Part shown: one piece after another, positions 19,750-27,120 of the stretch
Layout: every line of letters begins with the position of its first letter
Numbering within the stretch: the first letter of the stretch is position 1
Origin: JBBQVO01 sp038211505
GTDB lineage: Bacteria > Chloroflexota > Dehalococcoidia > DSTF01 > JACRBR01
NCBI GenBank assembly: GCA_038211505.1
Contig: JBBQVO010000023.1
Coordinates: forward strand, 1 to 27,649
Direction of reading: 5' to 3'
Length of the DNA stretch: 27,649 bases
Position numbers and translations under genes: made by a program
Notes under the pieces: model-generated
What the model was told of the DNA's origin: nothing
What the model saw: the letters and a program-made list of their open reading frames with translations, nothing else
Database searches by the model: none

Positions 19750-22254
19750 CTATGGGCAGGCGCTTGTGCGCTTCCCGAAGAGCTGCGCGACTTTGAACAG
19801 GTCGGTCGAATTGATGACGCCGTTGAAGTCCTGATCAAGGTGGAACGGGGGTGGAAGCGTCCCGAACTTTTGCGCGACGAGGAACAGGTCGGTCGAGTTG
19901 ACGATCGTGTTCGTGTTCACGTCGGCGCGCATGATGTTGCAGAAGGTCAGCGGATCCTTGCCGATCGAGACTTCCTTGCCGTCGAGGTAGCCGTCGTTAT
20001 CGGTGTCTTTGTTGCACGGGTCGGTGCCGATCGTGAACTCTTGCGCATTCGTCAGAAGATCGGCATCAGGGTCGGCGCCGGCGTTCGCGACGAGGAGGTT
20101 GAGGCACGGGTGTGCGCGCTCGTAGCCATCGGGCAGTCCGTCGCCATCCGTATCGGGGTTGCACGGATCGGAGCCGATATTGAACTCCGTGACGTTTGTG
20201 ACGCCGTCGCTGTCGCCGTCGGCGGCTCCGTCAGCGAGCGTGGGGTTGAGGCAGGTGTGGGCGACCTCGTACGGGTCGGGCATCGTGTCGCCGTCGGAGT
20301 CGGTGTTGCACGGGTCGGTGCCGAGGCCAAGTTCGGTGATGTTCGTCAACGTGTCGCCGTCGCCGTCATCGCCGGCGTCGCTGACGAGGGCGTTGAGGCA
20401 CGGGTGCGCGGCTTCGTAGCCGTCGGGCATCCCGTCGCCATCGGTGTCGGAGATACAGGGGTTCGTGCCAAGTGTGAACTCTTGCAAATTTGTCAGCGCG
20501 TCACCATCCGCGTCGACTCCGCCGTCGGCGACGATCGGACTGACGCAGTTGTGGTTGACCTCGTACGGGTCAGGCATGCCGTCGGCGTCGGTGTCGGTGA
20601 GCAGCGGGCTCGTGTGATAGGTGTTCACCTCTGCGCCGTCGCTGAGGGTGTCGCCATCTGTGTCGGGGTTGAGCGGGTTGGTGAGACTGGTGTTGACCTC
20701 GTAGCCGTCCTTCAGGCCGTCGTGGTCGGTGTCGGCAACGCGCGGGTTTGTCAGTGTCGTGTTCACTTCGGCGCCGTCGCCAAGACCGTCGTTGTCGGTG
20801 TCGATGATCAAGGGATTCGTCGTGTAGGTGAACACTTCCGCGCCGTCGCTGAGGCCGTCGCCGTCCGTGTCGGGATTGTTGGGGTTCGTTCCCCGCAGGA
20901 TCTCCTGGCCGTCGAGCAATCCGTCGCTATCGGTGTCAGTGTTGAGCGGGTTGGTGTGATAGGTGAGAACTTCTGCTCCATCCGAGAGCGTGTCGCCATC
21001 GGTGTCGGTGTTGAGCGGGTTCGTGAAGTAGGTCAACACTTCCTGACCGTCCGAGAGTCCGTCCCCGTCCGTGTCGAACAGCGTCGGATCGGTGAGGTTC
21101 GTGTGCACTTCGGCGCCGTCATCGAGACCGTCTCCGTCGGTATCGGCGATCAGCGGATCGGTGAAGTACGTGTTTACCTCATCGCCGTCGTTGAGCCCGT
21201 CGCAATCGGTGTCGGCATTGTTGGGGTTCGTGCCGAGCGAGACTTCCTGAGCGTTCGTGAGACCGTCGCCGTCGGAATCCGTCGCGGTAATCGGGTGAGT
21301 TGCTCCCGCGCACGTTGTCGGTCCCGGCGTGTTCGTGGGTGTCGGGCTGTTCGTTGGGGTCGGCGTGTTCGTGGGCGTGCGCGTTGGCGTGGACGTTCGC
21401 GTCGGCGTCGCCGTGTTGGTCGCGGTAGCGGTGTTGGTGGGCGTGCGTGTCAACGTCGGCGTCGCCGTGGGCGTGAAGGTGTTGGTGGCCGGAACCGTGT
21501 TCGTCGCCGTGAACGTCGGCGTCGGGGGCGCAACGATGTTGATCGTGGCCGGGAAGCATGGGCCGGGGCGTTCGGCACCGGGGTTGCAGCTGAGCAGTTC
21601 GGCGCCAGGATTGTCGCCGATGCTGACGTTTTCAAACGAGAGCGTGCTCGTTCCACCCGCCGCGACGACGTTGTAGTGCACCGTCGCAAATTTCAACGCG
21701 ACGCCGGTCCCGAACGCGGGGCCCGTACCCGTGAAGCAGGAGAGGAATGAGTGTTGCGTCGCCGGGTTGGCTGGTCCGCCGGTGTAGCCGGTGTAGCCTT
21801 CGTCGTCGGCGAGCGGGATCGGCGGCGAGCAGTTCCACGAGCCGCTCACTGTGGCGTCGCTAAAGTCCGGGTTCGCATTGAGGGGGTTCGGCGGCGCCGT
21901 CGGCGGTCCCGGCGGCCCGGGCTGCGGTACCGCTTCCGGCGCGACGATGATCGAGGTGTTTCCGTTGACCGCCTCGAAGTTGAGCGCCGCGATCGTCTCG
22001 CTAGGCTGATCAATGTTCACAATGTATACGTCAACATCGACGTTCGACGTGCCGGTCGGGTAGTTGCAGACGTCCTGGATCGTCGCTGACGACGTATCGC
22101 AGTCGAAGGCGACATAAAAGCCCGACGAGGGTGGACTGAATGCGTAGGCTGTGCGGGCGCCGTTGTCTGAACGCTGCGAGAGCACAAGCATCAGCATCGC
22201 GGCGATCGAAACAGACGCGAACAGGGCGAGGCGAAGGCGCGACTTCCATGCCAT
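19750..22254 (-). CDS. Secreted protein with TPT linker, 19 thrombospondin type-3 repeats and dockerin-like C-terminus
   Basis: This 834-residue protein has a signal peptide at ~1-38 with likely cleavage after 'AYA'. Residues ~40-240 are a beta-rich domain ('FYVAFDCDTSSATIQDVC', 'VDVDVYIVNI') that resembles cohesin-like or Ig-like modules. Residues ~240-318 are a 'TPTPTNTATATNT' linker. From ~324 to ~776 I count 19 'DxDxDG' calcium repeats: the first half has a 23-residue period, the second half alternates longer units with paired Cys ('AHPCLN', 'GTDPC'). The last 58 residues hold two dockerin-type calcium loops with 'NSTDLFLVAQKFG' and 'NSTDLFKVAQLFG'. It is probably an extracellular, calcium-stiffened stalk that docks on cohesin-type partners; the partner is inferred. 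A strong promoter and GGAGG site precede it. Confidence 0.88.
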   Translation of the reverse strand: MAWKSRLRLALFASVSIAAMLMLVLSQRSDNGARTAYAFSPPSSGFYVAFDCDTSSATIQDVCNYPTGTSNVDVDVYIVNIDQPSETIAALNFEAVNGNTSIIVAPEAVPQPGPPGPPTAPPNPLNANPDFSDATVSGSWNCSPPIPLADDEGYTGYTGGPANPATQHSFLSCFTGTGPAFGTGVALKFATVHYNVVAAGGTSTLSFENVSIGDNPGAELLSCNPGAERPGPCFPATINIVAPPTPTFTATNTVPATNTFTPTATPTLTRTPTNTATATNTATPTRTSTPTRTPTNTPTPTNSPTPTNTPGPTTCAGATHPITATDSDGDGLTNAQEVSLGTNPNNADTDCDGLNDGDEVNTYFTDPLIADTDGDGLDDGAEVHTNLTDPTLFDTDGDGLSDGQEVLTYFTNPLNTDTDGDTLSDGAEVLTYHTNPLNTDTDSDGLLDGQEILRGTNPNNPDTDGDGLSDGAEVFTYTTNPLIIDTDNDGLGDGAEVNTTLTNPRVADTDHDGLKDGYEVNTSLTNPLNPDTDGDTLSDGAEVNTYHTSPLLTDTDADGMPDPYEVNHNCVSPIVADGGVDADGDALTNLQEFTLGTNPCISDTDGDGMPDGYEAAHPCLNALVSDAGDDGDGDTLTNITELGLGTDPCNTDSDGDTMPDPYEVAHTCLNPTLADGAADGDSDGVTNVTEFNIGSDPCNPDTDGDGLPDGYERAHPCLNLLVANAGADPDADLLTNAQEFTIGTDPCNKDTDNDGYLDGKEVSIGKDPLTFCNIMRADVNTNTIVNSTDLFLVAQKFGTLPPPFHLDQDFNGVINSTDLFKVAQLFGKRTSACP
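20580..21255 (-). repeat. 69-bp tandem coding repeats within the TSP3 region
   Basis: The first half of the thrombospondin type-3 region is built of about nine 69-bp (23-codon) units with the core Asp-Thr-Asp-Gly-Asp-Gly-Leu-x-Asp-Gly. Units differ by scattered substitutions, so the array is old or under selection for variation, but the period is constant. Confidence 0.75.
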
Positions 22255-22299
22255 GCGGATAAACCTCCGGTTGGGACAGAGCGGGGTGACTCTCCGGCT

Positions 22300-22327
22300 A
22301 CTATACGCCGCATTGACGCGTTGTCAA
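22300..22327 (-). promoter_or_regulatory. Strong sigma-70-type promoter for the TSP3/dockerin gene
   Basis: On the minus strand a perfect TTGACA (22327-22322) is followed after 16 bases by TATAGT (22305-22300). The start codon lies 45 bases downstream of the -10 box, and GGAGG is nine bases before it. Confidence 0.75.
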
Positions 22328-22619
22328 GATCCGACCCGCGAGAAGACGGCGGACGTTTGAATGAGCCCGGCGGACGTCGTGAGCGTGGAGGTGGGGCGCT
22401 ACAGACGCCGGTTGGCAGGCCGATGCTGAAGGGGTATGAGCCGGGCCGAGTCAGGGGTGTTCGTAGCGACGAACGCGCGCTGCTCGACTGGGGATCGGGA
22501 GCGCAGGGAGTGCAGGCCCTGGCTCGGCCCGGCGATAGCGCACTAGCTGCCCGTATGCCGCGGACGGCTTCGGATGTGCGATACCCATTCGCTCAGACGC
22601 AGTCCACATGGGGTGCGAG

Positions 22620-22671
22620 GGCCGGAGTCACGGGGGTCAGGGTCAGGGGTTGGGGTGTTGTGACTCCGGCC
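22620..22671. promoter_or_regulatory. Perfect 12-bp hairpin enclosing a G-quadruplex motif
   Basis: GGCCGGAGTCAC (22620-22631) and GTGACTCCGGCC (22660-22671) are exact inverted repeats. The 28-base loop contains four G-runs of 5, 3, 4 and 4 (22632-22655) separated by 3, 3 and 2 bases, which satisfies the intramolecular G-quadruplex pattern. The role is unknown. Confidence 0.65.
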
Positions 22672-22836
22672 GACTGCGCCAATGAGAGCGTGAAGTGAGG
22701 GGACGGACACCGACACGGTCGCGGCGGAAGCCGCGGACTGTGGCCGCTGCGCGACGAGCGCAGATCGGCGGCCTGCATCAGCATCGATGCGTGCCATGTT
22801 GGTTCTCCGTCCAAAATGGGGCCAGGGGCAACAGAA

Positions 22837-22866
22837 AGCCCTCGATCCGCAGCAGGATTGAGGGCT
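22837..22866. repeat. 12-bp stem-loop in the spacer
   Basis: AGCCCTCGATCC (22837-22848) pairs with GGATTGAGGGCT (22855-22866), with one G-T pair and a GCAGCA loop. No T-run follows on either strand. It may be a dispersed palindrome or part of a short RNA. Confidence 0.5.
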
Positions 22867-23224
22867 GCAGACTCCGACCCACACAGTGCCTTCGGCGGCC
22901 CGGCGGCCATTGTCCTGGGATGGACGGTAGGCCCGTGGCTTTGCGTCGCCGTCTTTCGACGGGTTTGCCGTTGTCGGAGCAGTATTCAGTTGTACAGAAT
23001 AAATCGGCGTTTCCCCGCGGATCTGTTGCGTCCTGGCGCGCGGATCCCGATTTATTTTTCGCCCTTGGAGGCCGCTGACTGTTGACGGTCACGAACGCGG
23101 CCCGCGTCGTAACAGGACCGATCACCGGTTCGAAACACGTCTGACACGCCGCCGCAGGTAGGATGAGTCCAATAGACGTGCGTGTGGAAGTCCGCATCCG
23201 CGGCCATGGGAAGGGACGAACGGA

Positions 23225-24004
23225 ATGTTCAGCAAGCGAAGGGTTCTGATTGGCGCCGGCCTCGCGGCTGTGGTGGCGGTGCTCGGCGTCGGCGCCGTGA
23301 TGGCTCAGTCGACGCCACAATCTGGCACGGGGACGTCGTTTCTGGATCGGGTGGCGCAGAAGCTCGGCATCGACACGCCGAAGCTCCAGACGGCGATTAC
23401 GGACGCGCACACAGATCAGATCGATGAGGCCGTCAAGAACGGCGACCTGACGCAGAAGCAGGCCGACGCGCTCAAGCAGAAGGCCCAGAACAACCCGAAC
23501 GGCGGACTTGGCCGTGACTTCGGCGGCTTCGGGCCTGGCAAGCCAGGCAAGGGGTTTGGCCCTGGCTTTGGTCCCGGCATGGCGCTGGGTGACGCTGGGC
23601 AGAAGCTCGCGGACTTCCTCGGGATTCCGAAGGATCAGCTGGCGTCGGAGATGAAGGCGAACAACGCGACGCTCGCGACCGTCGCGGCGGCGCACGGCAA
23701 GAGCCGCGATGACGTGAAGAAGTTCGTCGCTGACACGGCGAAGGCGGCGCTGGATACGCAGGTGCAAAATCAGAACATCACGCAGAAGGTTGAAGACGCC
23801 ATGCTGAGCATGCTGAATCAGAATGTCGACAAGCTGCTCGACTCGAGCCACGGCATCGGCAAGGGCTTCGGATTCGGCGGCCCGGGACATGGCCGCGGAA
23901 ATGGCGACGGCGAGCAGAACGACGACGGCACTGTGACGCCCGGAAGCCCGACCACGCCGAACCCGCAGGGCGGCAGCACTGGAACCAACTCGACTCCGTT
24001 CTAA
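23225..24004 (+). CDS. Secreted helical protein upstream of a two-component system
   Basis: In this 259-residue protein, residues 1-27 are a signal peptide (MFSKRRVLIGAGLAAVV..., cleavage near 'VMA'). Two related helical segments follow: residues ~39-87 ('FLDRVAQKLGIDTPKLQTAI' to 'LTQKQADALKQKA') and ~126-200 ('KLADFLGIPKDQLASEMKAN' to 'QNITQKVEDAMLSML'), each starting with an 'LGI-x-K-x-x-L' helix and ending in a Gln/Lys-rich helix with 'ITQK' or 'LTQK'. A Gly/Phe/Pro-rich stretch separates them, and the tail is Gly/Thr/Pro-rich. Similar proteins in Gram-positive-like bacteria are uncharacterised. A perfect hairpin follows, then a response regulator and kinase. It could be a sensed or regulated envelope protein (inference). 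Confidence 0.8.
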   Translation: MFSKRRVLIGAGLAAVVAVLGVGAVMAQSTPQSGTGTSFLDRVAQKLGIDTPKLQTAITDAHTDQIDEAVKNGDLTQKQADALKQKAQNNPNGGLGRDFGGFGPGKPGKGFGPGFGPGMALGDAGQKLADFLGIPKDQLASEMKANNATLATVAAAHGKSRDDVKKFVADTAKAALDTQVQNQNITQKVEDAMLSMLNQNVDKLLDSSHGIGKGFGFGGPGHGRGNGDGEQNDDGTVTPGSPTTPNPQGGSTGTNSTPF

Positions 24005-24010
24005 CGACGC

Positions 24011-24042
24011 AGATACGGCAGGCAGACATGCCTGCCGTATCT
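24011..24042 (+). terminator. Perfect 14-bp terminator hairpin
   Basis: AGATACGGCAGGCA (24011-24024) pairs exactly with TGCCTGCCGTATCT (24029-24042) around GACA, seven bases after the stop, and is followed by TT. It should reduce read-through into the response-regulator gene. Confidence 0.75.
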
Positions 24043-24065
24043 TTCATGCTGGAGACGTAACAATT

Positions 24066-24764
24066 ATGAACGAGCGCGAAGACCCCACCCGCATCCTCGT
24101 TGCCGATGACGACCGAAACATCGCCGACCTCGTCCGCATGTACCTGGCGAAGGCGGGATATGAGGTGACGATCGCCCGTGACGGCGACGAGACACTGAAA
24201 ATCTTGAAGGAGCAGCAGTTCGATTTGGCCGTGCTCGACATCATGATGCCGGGGCCGGATGGGTTGCAAATCATCCGCAACCTGCGGAAGCGCTCGGAGA
24301 TGCCGGTAATCTTTCTCTCGGCACGATCGTCGGATGTCGATAAGGTCGCCGGGTTGCAGTTTGGCGCCGATGACTACGTGACGAAGCCTTTCAATCCAAC
24401 CGAGCTCGTCGCGCGCGTGCAGTCGGTGCTGCGCCGCAGCCGCACCCACAACGAGCCGACCAGCGAGCACATCGACATCGGCGAGCTGAAGATGGATGTG
24501 CGAAACCGGCAGGCGAGCGTCAAGGGCAGCGCGGTGGCGCTGACGCCGAAGGAGTTCGACCTGCTGGCGACGTTCGCGCGGTTCGCCAACATCACGCTCG
24601 ATCGCGAGAAGCTCCTCGATCTCGTCTGGGGAACCGCGTTCTACAGCATGCGCACGGTCGACGTGCACATCGTCCGTCTGCGCAGCAAGCTCGAGGGCAG
24701 CGGGCTGCGCATCGAGACGGTGTGGGGCAGCGGCTACCGCCTCGTCGAGGCAGTCCCCGCGTGA
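24066..24764 (+). CDS. OmpR/PhoB-family response regulator
   Basis: In this 232-residue protein the receiver domain spans residues ~8-120, with the acidic pocket in 'LVADDD' (Asp14, Asp15), the phosphorylation site Asp58 in 'VLDIMMP', Ser85 in 'FLSARSS' and Lys107 in 'TKPF'. The C-terminal winged helix spans ~130-230 with 'LTPKEFDLLATFA', 'REKLLDLVWG', 'RTVDVHIVRLRSKL' and 'VWGSGYRL'. On phosphorylation by its kinase it would bind DNA repeats in target promoters. Its stop overlaps the GTG of the adjacent kinase (GTGA), so the pair is translationally coupled. The target genes are unknown; the secreted protein just upstream is a candidate. Confidence 0.92.
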   Translation: MNEREDPTRILVADDDRNIADLVRMYLAKAGYEVTIARDGDETLKILKEQQFDLAVLDIMMPGPDGLQIIRNLRKRSEMPVIFLSARSSDVDKVAGLQFGADDYVTKPFNPTELVARVQSVLRRSRTHNEPTSEHIDIGELKMDVRNRQASVKGSAVALTPKEFDLLATFARFANITLDREKLLDLVWGTAFYSMRTVDVHIVRLRSKLEGSGLRIETVWGSGYRLVEAVPA

Positions 24765-26263
24765 GCTGGCTCAGGCGCGGCAGCATTCGACGTGCCGCCC
24801 CGTCGCCAGTGGCGGGGAGTGAAACGCGCGTGCGCCACTTCCTCTTCAGCTTCCAGACGAAGCTCGTCGTCGCCATCACCGGCGTCATCATCCTGGCGAT
24901 CCTGCTAGCCGGAGGCGTGTTCGTCGTGCGGACGCGAAACGACAAGCGTCAGCAGGCGCTCGATCATCTCGCGGCCGCGTCGCCTGCGATTTATCAGGAG
25001 GCGATCGGCTACGCGCGGAATCCCGCCGAGCAAGATCAGCGTTCGTTCGTAGAGGTGCTGGACGCGATCGCCGCAGACCAGAATGTTCGCGTGCTCTTCG
25101 TGTCGACTGCGGGTGTGGTTCTGCACGACACCGAGGGCGATAAGCTCACTGGCCAGACGTTGACGGTTCCGAACACGAGTCATACGGATCTCCAGCGCGG
25201 ATTTATCGATTGGGAACCGACGGGCGAGTTCCCGGAACATGACGTGACGCTCGTCACCGCCGCGGGGCGAGTGACGGCGTTTGGCGGGCGCGATGTGCCG
25301 TTTCGGATCGTCCTCGCCGAGAAAACGACGACGATCGCCGGCTCGTGGCTCGCGCTGCTGCCGTCGCTCGGGCTTGCCGCGCTGATCGCGATTCCGATCG
25401 CGTCGCTCGCCGCGCTGGCGCTGGCGCGGCAGGTCGCGCAGCCGGTGTTGAAACTCACGGACGCGTCGGAAGCGATGGCGCGCGGCGACTTCAGCAAGCG
25501 CGTCGAGCTGCACCGTGATGACGAGATAGGCCGGCTGGCGCGCTCGTTCACGACGATGACGGAGCATGTCGGCCGGCGCGATCAGCAGATGCGCGCGCTG
25601 CTCGCGAATGTCTCGCACGACCTCAAGACGCCGATGACCTCGATTACCGGCTATGCGCACGCGCTGACCGACGGCACCGCCGATCCGGCGGACGTGCAGC
25701 ACATCGGCGGGGTCATCGCGGACGAAGCGCAGCATGTCAACACCGTGCTCGCCGACCTGCTATATCTGGGCGAGATCGATGCCGGCGAGATCATCACGCG
25801 GCACGAAGATGTGCCGCTGGAGTCGATCGTCGGGCGCTGCGTCCGCCGCATCGAGCCGATCGCGCAGGACAAGGCGATCGAACTTGCGGTCGATCTTTCG
25901 CCGGAAGCGGTGCTGCGCGACGTCGACCCCGACAAGCTGGAGCGGGCGATCACGAACGTGCTGGAGAACGCGGCGAAGTTCACGCCGAGCGGCGGCGAGA
26001 TCACCGTCGTCGGCCGCTACGAGAACGGCGTCGCGCCGCCGCGCGTCGTGTGCGAGATCAGCAACACCGGCACCACGATCGCCGAAGACGATCTGCCGCG
26101 CATCTTCGATCGCTTCTTCCGCGGCGACCGCGCGCGCCGCACCGCCAACGGCAGCGGCCTCGGCCTGGCGATCACGCGCCAACTCGTCGAGCTCAACCAC
26201 GGCTCGATCGCCGCCGCCAACACCGACGACGGCGTGAAGTTCACGCTGACGCTGCCGGCGTAA
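24761..26263 (+). CDS. Membrane sensor histidine kinase (HAMP-HisKA-HATPase)
   Basis: The GTG at 24761 overlaps the regulator's stop and gives 500 residues; a longer frame from 24722 lies in the regulator and is rejected. Transmembrane segments are at ~34-57 and ~196-222, with a ~140-residue extracytoplasmic sensor between them ('VRVLFVSTAGVVLHDTEGDKL' is PAS/Cache-like). A HAMP domain follows ('VAQPVLKLTDASEAMARGDFSKRV'). The HisKA has 'NVSHDLKTPMTSI' with His286 as the phosphorylated residue. The ATPase domain has 'NVLENAAKFTP' (N box), 'IFDRFFRGD' (F box) and 'GSGLGLAI' (G box). All catalytic blocks are present. It should phosphorylate the upstream OmpR-type regulator. The signal is unknown. 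Confidence 0.92.
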   Translation: MSWLRRGSIRRAAPSPVAGSETRVRHFLFSFQTKLVVAITGVIILAILLAGGVFVVRTRNDKRQQALDHLAAASPAIYQEAIGYARNPAEQDQRSFVEVLDAIAADQNVRVLFVSTAGVVLHDTEGDKLTGQTLTVPNTSHTDLQRGFIDWEPTGEFPEHDVTLVTAAGRVTAFGGRDVPFRIVLAEKTTTIAGSWLALLPSLGLAALIAIPIASLAALALARQVAQPVLKLTDASEAMARGDFSKRVELHRDDEIGRLARSFTTMTEHVGRRDQQMRALLANVSHDLKTPMTSITGYAHALTDGTADPADVQHIGGVIADEAQHVNTVLADLLYLGEIDAGEIITRHEDVPLESIVGRCVRRIEPIAQDKAIELAVDLSPEAVLRDVDPDKLERAITNVLENAAKFTPSGGEITVVGRYENGVAPPRVVCEISNTGTTIAEDDLPRIFDRFFRGDRARRTANGSGLGLAITRQLVELNHGSIAAANTDDGVKFTLTLPA

Positions 26264-26306
26264 CGCCAGTTCGCCGAGCGGCATCGCAGGTCGCGCGCGG
26301 CTCCCA

Positions 26307-27008
26307 TCACCATTGCAACGGGCCATCGTTCTCTGAAAACGTGCCGGTGGGGCCATCTTTGCCGATCGTTGCCATGCGCACGATGACCTCGGCGCCCTTC
26401 TCGACGGGCTGGCCTGCCCCGCTGGCGGGCGTGAGGTCAGTCGCGGTGAAGCCGGGCTCAACCGCATTGAACTTGATGTCCGGCAGCGCCTTGGCGTACT
26501 GGACGGTGAGCATCGAGACGGCAGCCTTACTCGCGCCGTAAATGATCGAGGGAAAGTGGAACTGCCGTCGCTCAGGATTGGTCACGGCCCAGAACGAGCC
26601 GAGGGCACTGGAAACGTTGACCACCACCGGGTTCGCGGACTTACGTAGCAGCGGCAGTGCGGCCTGGGTGACACGGATGAGACCTACCGCGTTGGTGTCG
26701 AATACCCTCAGTGCGAGCGGGCCGTCGACAGGCTCCATTGCACTGCTAATGCCTGCGTTGTTGACAAGAACGTCCAGGTGCCCCTCGCGCTCGTCGATCG
26801 CGGCCATCGCGGTGCCGACCGACGCGTCCTCGGTCACATCGAGCTGCACGAAATGTGCGCCGAGTTTGTCCGCGGCGGCTTGGCCGCGCGTTGCGTCACG
26901 CGCGCCCACGTACACAGTATGTCCGTGCTCGATGAGTTTACGAGCAGTCTCGTAGCCGAGTCCTTTGTTGGCTCCGGTGATGAGCGTAACCGCTTTCGAG
27001 TCTTGCAC
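26307..27008 (-). CDS. Classical short-chain dehydrogenase/reductase
   Basis: The GTG at 27008 has GAGGAG seven bases upstream and gives 233 residues; the longer frame from 27110 adds Arg/Ser-rich sequence and is rejected. The cofactor motif is TGANKGLG near residue 11, NNAG follows at ~80, and the active site is Ser ('NVSSALG') with Tyr and Lys in 'IIYGASKAAV'. The order matches classical SDR enzymes that oxidise or reduce alcohols and carbonyls with NAD(P)H. The opening 'SKAVTLITGANKGLGYETARKL' and closing 'TFSENDGPLQW' place it with carbonyl-reductase-like SDRs of bacteria. The substrate is unknown. It converges on the kinase gene with 43 bases between stops. Confidence 0.88.
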   Translation of the reverse strand: MQDSKAVTLITGANKGLGYETARKLIEHGHTVYVGARDATRGQAAADKLGAHFVQLDVTEDASVGTAMAAIDEREGHLDVLVNNAGISSAMEPVDGPLALRVFDTNAVGLIRVTQAALPLLRKSANPVVVNVSSALGSFWAVTNPERRQFHFPSIIYGASKAAVSMLTVQYAKALPDIKFNAVEPGFTATDLTPASGAGQPVEKGAEVIVRMATIGKDGPTGTFSENDGPLQW

Positions 27009-27015
27009 TTGTGAT

Positions 27016-27021
27016 CTCCTC
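27016..27021 (-). promoter_or_regulatory. Ribosome-binding site for the SDR gene
   Basis: GAGGAG on the minus strand, seven bases before the GTG at 27008, decides the start of the dehydrogenase gene. Confidence 0.6.
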
Positions 27022-27120
27022 GTCGTCGTTGATGACTCTTCCCCGTACCGTCCCCAGCTGATCATGCTGCGACGGCTACGAGGGGCTGGAATAGGCCTCG
27101 ATCCGCTCAACCATCGCAGA

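Larger units (their letters stand above)
22328..23224. other. Long spacer without a convincing gene
   Basis: About 900 bases separate the divergent TSP3 gene and the secreted-protein gene. Open frames exist on both strands but have shadow-like Arg/Pro/Gly composition, no ribosome sites and no recognisable domain. The stretch holds the G-quadruplex hairpin (22620-22671), a second stem-loop (22837-22866), a small GTTCGT/ACGAAC hairpin near 22459, and an A/T-rich patch near 22980-23060 that may hold promoter elements for the plus strand. No tRNA or known riboswitch was recognised. Confidence 0.6.

Noticed and set aside
20580..21255. Regular 69-bp repeats as a CRISPR-like array
   Set aside because: The repeats are in frame, encode calcium-binding units and have no unique spacers.
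19840..21750. 636-codon plus-strand frame opposite the TSP3 repeats
   Set aside because: Its Val/Gly/Arg periodicity is simply the reverse complement of the Asp-rich calcium repeats.
23115..23135. GGTTCGAAAC as a tRNA T-arm
   Set aside because: No acceptor stem, anticodon arm or CCA end can be placed around it.
22778..23890. 370-codon minus-strand frame over the spacer and the secreted-protein gene
   Set aside because: Most of it is antisense to a clear secreted protein, and the part in the spacer has no domain or ribosome site.
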